Origin: Moorena producens 3L
GTDB taxonomy: Bacteria > Cyanobacteriota > Cyanobacteriia > Cyanobacteriales > Coleofasciculaceae
Direction: 5' to 3'
Assembly (NCBI RefSeq): GCF_000211815.1
Contig: NZ_GL890974.1
Span: 15,880 to 53,737, forward strand
DNA length: 37,858 nucleotides
Below the pieces are notes generated by a model. It was not told the origin of the DNA, searched no databases, and worked only from the letters and a program-made list of their open reading frames with translations. Shown piece by piece: positions 33,197 through 37,858 of the stretch. The position numbers and the translations under genes are program-made. Numbering within the stretch: the first letter of the stretch is position 1; each line of letters begins with the position of its first letter.

Positions 33197-33734
33197 CGTG
33201 TGGTGTATCAGACGAATTAAAGTAGGGTGGGCAAAGTAATATAATCATTAATACTCAAAACAATCAAACTGTTTTTGCCCACCCTATCACCGTGTCGTGT
33301 ATCAGACGAATTAAAGTAGAATTAAAGTAGGGTGGGCAAAGTAATATAATCATTAATACTCAGAGGTTGTCTGAGAAGTCTCATTTGCTACATCCAAGCC
33401 CCCTAAATCCCCCAATTTTGGGGGACTTTTAGAAGCAAATTGACTCTTGTTCCCCCCAAAGTTGGGGGGCTAGGGGGGCAAAATTCAGTATCAAAAAACT
33501 TGGGAGATATCCTCTCAAAACAATCAAACTGTTTTTGCCCACCCTATCACCGTGTCGTGTATCAGACGAATTAAAGTAGGGTGGGCAAAGTAATATAATC
33601 ATTAATACTCAAAACAATCAAACTGTTTTTGCCCACCCTATCAGCGTGTGGTGTATCAGACGAATTAAAGTAGGGTGGGCAAAGTAATATAATCATTAAT
33701 ACTCAAAACAATCAAACTGTTTTTGCCCACCCTA
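33197..33734 (+). repeat. Four tandem 94-bp hairpin units
   Basis: Units start at 33197, 33291, 33551 and 33645. Three of the starts are 94 bp apart once the insertion in unit 2 and an 11-bp GAATTAAAGTA duplication are removed (260 = 94 + 11 + 155). Each unit holds TAGGGTGGGCAAA and its inverse TTTGCCCACCCTA, 13 bp each, around a loop of about 42 bases. Confidence 0.92.
33363..33514. mobile_element. 152-bp IS5/IS1031-like MITE with TCA duplication
   Basis: It splits the second 94-bp unit. TCA lies at 33360-33362 and 33515-33517, and the other units show a single TCA there. The ends GAGGTTGTCTGAGAAGT and ACTTGGGAGATATCCTC are imperfect inverted repeats. A 3-bp TNA duplication is the known signature of the IS1031 group. 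Inside are two G/C hairpins (CCCCCAATTTTGGGGG and a CCCCCC/GGGGGG pair). Confidence 0.8.
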
Positions 33735-33805
33735 CAAGCTGATAGCTGACCGCTCACGGCTGAATGCTTACGATCTAGGGGATTACCAAGGAGTGAGTTG
33801 AGACT

Positions 33806-34171
33806 ATGCGCTTATTATTTTTGATTTCGGGCTTCGTGATCGGCTTAGCTATAGCAGCTATCTTATTCGCCCTCCAAAATAAAACCATTGTGCCGGTCAA
33901 CTTTGGGGTTTGGACTATAGAAGAACCCTTATCTATAGTGATTCTTTTAGCTCTATCTATGGGCTGTTTAACTGGTTTATTAATCTCCACACCTACCCTA
34001 ATCAACCAAAGTCGTAAACTAGCTCGGCAACGGAAACGGATTAATGAGTTAGAGCAGGATTATAATGAAACAATAGTAAATATTGATAACCAACGCAAAA
34101 GAATACAGTACTTGGAAGATAGTTTGAAAACTAAGATAGGTGCGTCATCAGCAGAATCTGAGCCGCAATAG
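33806..34171 (+). CDS. LapA-domain (DUF1049) membrane protein, 121 aa
   Basis: Two membrane helices (about 3-24 and 42-63) with VPVNFGVWTIEEPLSIVILLAL between, the usual LapA-domain layout, then a basic cytoplasmic coiled coil (70-110, QRKRINELEQDYNETI, QRKRIQYLEDSLKT). In proteobacteria LapA works with LapB in lipopolysaccharide assembly; in cyanobacteria the role is not established. AAGGAG lies 12 bases before the ATG. The upstream DNA is taken up by the 601-bp element, so its promoter lies within that element or in the last 34 bp. Confidence 0.85.
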   Translation: MRLLFLISGFVIGLAIAAILFALQNKTIVPVNFGVWTIEEPLSIVILLALSMGCLTGLLISTPTLINQSRKLARQRKRINELEQDYNETIVNIDNQRKRIQYLEDSLKTKIGASSAESEPQ

Positions 34172-34180
34172 CTGGAAAAA

Positions 34181-34258
<78 letters not shown>

Positions 34259-34320
34259 TCTTTCTTTTATTCTAAATGCTTTCGTGATCAATAAGAATGT
34301 GCATAGCCCATAAATAAACT

Positions 34321-34376
34321 GTTCGCGTTCGCGGAGCGTGGCCATTCGCGTAGCGTGGCCAACGGCCAAGGCCAAG
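34321..34376 (+). repeat. Compound dispersed GTTCGCG repeat
   Basis: Two overlapping copies: GTTCGCGTTCGCGGAGCG with TGGCC, then ATTCGCGTAGCGTGGCC with AACGGCCA. Confidence 0.8.
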
Positions 34377-34402
34377 GGTGCGCGTAGCGCTAATCGCTGT
34401 TC

Positions 34403-34458
34403 GCTGATAGCTGATAGCTGATAGCTGATAGCTGATAGCTGATAGCTGATAGCTGGTA
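34403..34458 (+). repeat. GCTGATA heptamer array, 7 copies plus variant
   Basis: Seven exact units and one GCTGGTA, ending in GCTTACC at 34459, another GTAAGC-type end (inverted). Confidence 0.95.
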
Positions 34459-34480
34459 GCTTACCTTTTACTTACCTATT

Positions 34481-34825
34481 TTAACTACTGATCAAGGATT
34501 CAAACTCAGCTTTTAATGATTCAAAATCTGCCACCCTTGACACCAGTAAATTATCCTTACCAGCATCATTTAATCGTTGTTTCCAATAACTGATGATTTC
34601 TGGGTGATTCATCCAGAATTCAATGACACTGTCTACAGCTTTATCTATACCCCAATCTGCCTGGGAGGGAAGGGTTTCAGCTGATTCAATTAAAGCATCA
34701 AGGGTACACTGATAAGTACCTAAGTATTTCAGTTTTGGTGGGACTTTTCTCTGACTCAACGTCTGTTGATGATTGAAAAAGTCTAGGACAGGAGATACTC
34801 CTAAGATTTCAAAGGTGTATTTCAT
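34481..34825 (-). CDS. Hypothetical protein, 114 aa
   Basis: A soluble alpha/beta protein that starts MKYTFEILGVSPVLDFFNHQ. A middle helix LDALIESAETLPSQADWGID and FWMNHPEIISYWKQRL follow, and it ends ADFESLKAEFESLISS. The opening and SPVLDFFNHQ look like a conserved cyanobacterial hypothetical family; I know no function. No signal or membrane segment. AGGAAGG lies before the ATG. Its neighbours give no hint of a role. Confidence 0.7.
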   Translation of the reverse strand: MKYTFEILGVSPVLDFFNHQQTLSQRKVPPKLKYLGTYQCTLDALIESAETLPSQADWGIDKAVDSVIEFWMNHPEIISYWKQRLNDAGKDNLLVSRVADFESLKAEFESLISS

Positions 34826-35066
34826 AGGTTGAATACCTTCCTTTTTACCAGTTATCCTTTTTACCAGTTACCTCAACCTTTCCAGGCAAGGTCATCAAGA
34901 TTGGTAGATTTTTATGAGTTTTATGTTCTGTGTTCTGGATAAGAACTCTGACTGTTGACCAATCCTATAGAACTGCTATGCACTAAATAATAAAGGAATT
35001 GTTAAATTGGTTTTGTAGTAATTGTAACACAATGTTATAGCCTGTAGCACAAGGGATCTCGGAACA

Positions 35067-35168
35067 GGGAATCGGGAATCGGGAATCGGAACCCACCCCT
35101 AACCCCTCCCAGGAGGGGAACGGGAATCGGGAATCGGGAATCGGGAATCGGGAATCGGGAATCGGGAA
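35067..35168 (-). repeat. Two TCGGGAA heptamer arrays around a GC hairpin
   Basis: Blocks at 35067-35090 and 35119-35168 have the inverse of the GATTCCC array at 29541. The middle holds CCCCTCC/GGAGGGG. Three GAGCCAA units follow at about 35176-35198. Confidence 0.92.
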
Positions 35169-35314
35169 CACAGAAGAGCCAAGAGCCAAGAGCCAAGAGT
35201 GAAAAAATCTTGTGTATCTGATTAGACTAGAAAGCGCTATACTTCCCTAATTTCCCAGACTCCCAGACTCCCTATCTCCCTATCTCCCCATTTCCCCATT
35301 TCCCCATCACCGGA

Positions 35315-35884
35315 TTAGGGGGCATCCTGCCATTCTGGGGTCAGGGTGCGGTAATCGTAGTTTGCGACACCGGGATGACAAGTAACACAGGTTTTAACCC
35401 CAAAGGGTCGAGGGATTTTGACTCGGGGATGCAGGGCATTGAAATAACGGGATTGGGTCATACGATAAGGGACTTCTTCGTCTTTGTTATGGGGACGGGA
35501 GAAGTCTCGCAAGTATTGCCAGGTCAGCAATAAACTTGGACCAAGCAGTCTTCGGAGTTGCGTACCATAATGTTCCTGTGGCTCTAACAATAACCGACGC
35601 CAGGTTTCGGTAGGCAATACTTCTGGTGGCAAAGCAATGTGACAAGCGGAACAGTTTTCTAGGTAAAGGTCTTTGCCTAATTTGTAGCGTTTGGACACTG
35701 GGTCCATGGATGCGATTACTTCGGTGGGGGTGGAGGTAACTGTTTCTGGCTCAATCGTATATCCTACGGCTCGCTCCAGTCCCCATCCTATGCTAATACT
35801 CCAAAAAATTAGCAATAACAATAGAACCCAAGGTGAACGTCTACGGTTTCGCCTTGGGCTTCTTGAGTTCAAAAATTTGGACAT
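35315..35884 (-). CDS. Dihaem cytochrome c, 189 aa
   Basis: A basic N-terminus and one membrane helix (19-37, WVLLLLLIFWSISIGWGLE) anchor a periplasmic or lumenal domain. Two haem-binding motifs are present: CSACH (Cys78, Cys81, His82) and CVTCH (Cys166, Cys169, His170). The spacing and LYLENCSACHIALPPEVLP fit the dihaem cytochrome c (DHC) family. Electron partner unknown. It ends a probable two-gene operon: the MoxR ATPase stops 19 bp upstream. The ATG at 35884 directly starts the basic region. Confidence 0.9.
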   Translation of the reverse strand: MSKFLNSRSPRRNRRRSPWVLLLLLIFWSISIGWGLERAVGYTIEPETVTSTPTEVIASMDPVSKRYKLGKDLYLENCSACHIALPPEVLPTETWRRLLLEPQEHYGTQLRRLLGPSLLLTWQYLRDFSRPHNKDEEVPYRMTQSRYFNALHPRVKIPRPFGVKTCVTCHPGVANYDYRTLTPEWQDAP

Positions 35885-35903
35885 ACCTCACACACAACAC
35901 TCT

Positions 35904-36812
35904 TTAAGGGATTGGTACAGAGCGCAACAATTGCTCAACAATGGGCTGAGCACGACGCCCCCCCGAGGTAATGAGACGATGGGACAGTACATAAGGTGCC
36001 AGGAACTTGATATCATCTGGGATGGCATAATCTCGACCTTCCACAAAGGCTAGTGCCTGGGTTGCCCGTTGTAAAGCAATGGTACCGCGAGGACTGACTC
36101 CTAAGGTGACATCTTCGGCGGAACGGGATGCTCTGACTAAATTGAGCATATACTCTTGTAGTGACCGTTCTACTTTGACCTGCTGACAAAGATGCCGTAA
36201 TTCTAATACTTCATCGGTGGTGATACAGGGGGTGAGCTCGGAAACCATCATTCCTTCTAGATGGCGTTGCAACATCTGGAGTTCTTCTTGTTCTGTGGGA
36301 TAACCTAGGGATAAAGATAATAGGAATCGATCCATTTGGGCTTCTGGCAAGGGGAAGGTACCTTGATATTCCACTGGGTTTTGGGTGGCAATCACGAAAA
36401 AGGGCTGAGGTACGGGACGCGATCGCCCATCTACGGTGACCTGCTGCTCTTCCATTACTTCCAATAAGGCTGACTGGGTCCGGGGTGTGGCTCGATTAAT
36501 TTCATCGGTTAGCAAGACATGGGTAAATACTGGACCTGGCAGAAATTCAAATTCACCACTGCGCTGATTCCAGATATTGGTTCCTGTGATATCCGTAGGT
36601 AATAGGTCAGGGGTACATTGAATACGTTGAAATTTCCCATCTATGGAACGGGCTAGGGATTTCGCTAGTAGTGTCTTGCCCACACCAGGGACATCTTCCA
36701 GCAAGGCATGACCCCCAGCCAATAGGGCCACGATCACTAGACGAATGGCATCTGCTTTACCAACAATCACACGACCGAGATTTTCCTGGAGCTGTTGAAT
36801 TCTTTGTCTCAT
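35904..36812 (-). CDS. MoxR-family AAA+ ATPase, 302 aa
   Basis: AAA+ domain with Walker A in LLEDVPGVGKTLLAKSLA (Lys46, Thr47), Walker B in HVLLTDEINRA (Asp103, Glu104), sensor and arginine-finger region in ATQNPVEYQGTFPLPEAQMDRF, and the MoxR lid domain at about 200-300 (GVSPRGTIALQRATQALAF). MoxR ATPases act as chaperones that insert cofactors or assemble complexes, often with a VWA/DUF58 protein. None is visible here; instead a dihaem cytochrome follows in the same operon. Start ATG 36812. A GGGAGCA heptamer array lies 39 bp upstream. Confidence 0.93.
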   Translation of the reverse strand: MRQRIQQLQENLGRVIVGKADAIRLVIVALLAGGHALLEDVPGVGKTLLAKSLARSIDGKFQRIQCTPDLLPTDITGTNIWNQRSGEFEFLPGPVFTHVLLTDEINRATPRTQSALLEVMEEQQVTVDGRSRPVPQPFFVIATQNPVEYQGTFPLPEAQMDRFLLSLSLGYPTEQEELQMLQRHLEGMMVSELTPCITTDEVLELRHLCQQVKVERSLQEYMLNLVRASRSAEDVTLGVSPRGTIALQRATQALAFVEGRDYAIPDDIKFLAPYVLSHRLITSGGRRAQPIVEQLLRSVPIP

Positions 36813-36850
36813 AGAGCAGTGTTCAATTGGGTGAGGGATAAATTATTGGA

Positions 36851-36885
36851 GGGAGCAGGGAGCAGGGAGCAGGGAGCAGGGAGCA
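36851..36885 (+). repeat. GGGAGCA heptamer array, 5 copies
   Basis: Five exact 7-bp units between the MoxR gene start and the next gene. Confidence 0.95.
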
Positions 36886-37046
36886 GGGCAAACATCCCCC
36901 TATCTCCTATAAGCTAGCAAGGGTTTTCGGAAAATGGGAAAGATTTTGATAGGGCTTATCATACTTATGAGGTACAGGAGGTACAGTCAAGTTTCTTACC
37001 CCGACTCCCGATTCCCGATTCAAATGTAAAAAACCTACCCTGATCA

Positions 37047-37084
37047 GGTGGGTGATCCCCCCTAACCCCCCTTAATAAGGGGGG
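37047..37084. repeat. GGTGGGTGATCCCCCC repeat with CCCCCCTT/AAGGGGGG hairpin
   Basis: An 8-bp G/C stem with an AAT loop (37066-37084), after GGTGGGTGATCCCCCC. The same GGTGGGTGATCCCCCC starts again at 37838 at the window edge. It lies 16 bp past the stop of the 63-residue gene and could terminate it. Confidence 0.6.
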
Positions 37085-37100
37085 AACAAGAGCAAGATCC

Positions 37101-37292
37101 CTATTCTTCTTCATCCATGGGTAGACTTTTATCAAGAAAAATTAAAAACTTAGCATCAGGCATGAGATGTTTCATGGCTTGCGAATAGCTCCTGGCATCA
37201 GAAGGGCTGCAGAACCGAGCGAAAACTAATGGTGGCCTGCCTCGCAATAGGCGAATCATGACCCACGGTTGTAAGCTGGGACTATAGGACAT
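37101..37292 (-). CDS. Small hypothetical protein, 63 aa
   Basis: The protein starts MSYSPSLQPWVMIRLLRGRP and ends FLIFLDKSLPMDEEE, with FARFCSPSDARSYSQAMKHLMP between. This looks like a conserved cyanobacterial short protein with a compact beta-alpha-beta layout. The ATG is preceded by AAAGGAG at about 11 bases. The function is unknown. Its leader contains a large hairpin and a self-complementary ribosome binding site region. Confidence 0.65.
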   Translation of the reverse strand: MSYSPSLQPWVMIRLLRGRPPLVFARFCSPSDARSYSQAMKHLMPDAKFLIFLDKSLPMDEEE

Positions 37293-37410
37293 AATTTAGG
37301 TATCTCCTTTAAAGGGGAGCCAGAGCCAGCCTTGGGCGTGTACATCTTCGGGCTGGCTCTTACTTTTGTATCTCCATTTTGAGTATAGCACAAAAAATAT
37401 TTAATTATAG
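37293..37410 (-). promoter_or_regulatory. Structured leader of the 63-aa gene
   Basis: A 10-bp perfect stem, AGAGCCAGCC (37322-37331) with GGCTGGCTCT (37351-37360), sits between the start codon and TATAAT/TATACT boxes on the minus strand (37404-37409 and 37382-37387). The ribosome binding site lies in CCTTTAAAGG, which can pair with itself or with CTCC upstream. On the plus strand the same stem is followed by TACTTTTGT. Confidence 0.4.
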
Positions 37411-37444
37411 CATATTTTGAAAAGTTTTGTAACAAATTCCTTTA

Positions 37445-37497
37445 GGGAGTGGGGAATCGGGAGTGGGGAATCGGGAATCGGGAATCGGGAATCGGGA
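37445..37497 (-). repeat. TCGGGAA heptamer array
   Basis: About seven units of GGGAATC/GGGAGTG type, the inverse of GATTCCC. Confidence 0.9.
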
Positions 37498-37507
37498 GCA
37501 GGAGTAG

Positions 37508-37582
37508 GGTGCGTTAGGGGCGGGCTTGCCAGCATGTTCAACTTCGTAGTCAGTGTGGTGAGAGCCCGTCCCGTAACGCACC
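37508..37582. mobile_element. 75-bp inverted-repeat element (GGTGCGTTA ends)
   Basis: GGTGCGTTA (37508-37516) pairs with TAACGCACC (37574-37582), and GGGCGGGCT with AGCCCGTCC inside with gaps. No coding capacity. Similar GTGCGTTACGG repeats are familiar from cyanobacterial intergenic DNA. Confidence 0.5.
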
Positions 37583-37620
37583 ACCAGTCAAACTGATTTT
37601 GTTTTGGGGTTTTGCTGCGG

Positions 37621-37767
37621 GATTAGCGATCGCATAAAGGATTAGCGATCGCATAAAGGATTAGCGATCGCATAAAGGATTAGCGATCGCATAAACTAAA
37701 GCGCGATCGCATCACTAATACAGAAGCGATCGCATCACCGATACAGAAGCGATCGCATAAGCAATAC
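37621..37767 (+). repeat. HIP1-containing tandem arrays
   Basis: Four 19-bp units beginning GATTAGCGATCGCATAAAG (37621-37696) are followed by three units of about 23 bp, each starting GCGATCGCAT and ending AATACAGAA or GATACAGAA. Seven HIP1 octamers occur within about 135 bp. Confidence 0.92.
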
Positions 37768-37822
37768 AGAATTTTCCAGGTGGGTTGAGCAACTACAAAA
37801 TTCTAATCAAGAATTGGTGAGC
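37746..37822 (+). pseudogene. Diverged fragment of the PAS histidine kinase gene
   Basis: From GCGATCGCATAAGCAATACA through GAATTTTCCAGG, TTGAGCAACTACAAAATTC and TAATCAAGAATTGG, it follows 28047-28120 of the kinase gene with about one change in eight. The matching part encodes the end of the PAS domain and start of the coiled coil (ITNTEFSRSIEQLQNSNREL in the intact gene). No kinase core is seen before the window ends. Confidence 0.75.
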
Positions 37823-37858
37823 CTGCTCTAACTTTCTGGTGGGTGATCCCCCCTCACG

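Larger units (their letters stand above)
33171..33771. mobile_element. IS66-like MITE, 601 bp, with 8-bp target duplication and nested repeats
   Basis: The ends are GTAAGCATTCAGC (33171-33183) and its inverse GCTGAATGCTTAC (33759-33771). GATCTAGG flanks both sides (33163-33170 and 33772-33779), a perfect 8-bp duplication. Inside are heptamers at each end and four 94-bp hairpin units, the second broken by a 152-bp element. No transposase. The right end is only 34 bp before lapA-like ATG 33806. Confidence 0.85.

Noticed and set aside
34983..35189. 68-codon minus-strand frame with FPIPDSR repeats
   Set aside because: Again a read-through of the TCGGGAA array, not a gene.

Overview
The window is chromosomal DNA from a cyanobacterium, most likely a large-genome filamentous type of the Moorena/Lyngbya kind. 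Evidence: a psbM gene for photosystem II, a sucrose-phosphate phosphatase of cyanobacterial type, an EbsA-like pilus protein, Rcp1-type phytochrome-like signalling, many HIP1 octamers (GCGATCGC), and many arrays of heptanucleotide repeats of the kind known as STRRs in cyanobacteria. The genus is inference.

Layout. 1-5500: end of a TolC-family gene, a 2Fe-2S ferredoxin, psbM, a tandem universal stress protein, rpmF (L32) and a secreted hypothetical. 5700-13030: a caspase-fold protein without its catalytic dyad, a NarL-type response regulator and a 965-residue receiver-PAS-GAF-GAF histidine kinase, separated by repeat-rich DNA. 13270-18170: ruvA, spp, a metallo-beta-lactamase (MBL) gene split by a 499-bp insertion, a DUF2780 gene and a small membrane protein. 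18300-25620: a two-RCK potassium-channel-like protein, a 59-residue small protein, a DCC-family protein, ebsA with a Pta-N/DRTGG gene, ribokinase and a Uma2 protein. 25790-31740: a signalling block of three histidine kinases and one single-domain response regulator. 32000-37300: a PRC-barrel protein with a LEA-like tail, LapA, hypotheticals, a dihaem cytochrome c with a MoxR ATPase, and a 63-residue protein. Four genes are under 64 codons: psbM, rpmF, 20590-20769 and 37101-37292.

The intergenic DNA is the most unusual part. It holds more than a dozen arrays, nearly all with a 7-bp period although their sequences differ. It also holds several families of small non-autonomous elements, some with intact target duplications. 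Two elements (2820-3003 and 33171-33771) share GTAAGCATTCAGC terminal inverted repeats, and each is flanked by its own perfect 8-bp duplication, as expected of IS66-type transposition. The larger one carries four tandem 94-bp hairpin units. One of these units is interrupted by a 152-bp element with TNA-type (TCA) duplications. A separate 499-bp IS200/IS605-like element (15362-15860) sits after TTAC inside the MBL gene; removing it exactly rejoins the reading frame. It carries a near-consensus promoter facing the rest of the gene. The window ends in a HIP1-rich array that runs into a diverged fragment of the kinase gene found 9.7 kb upstream.
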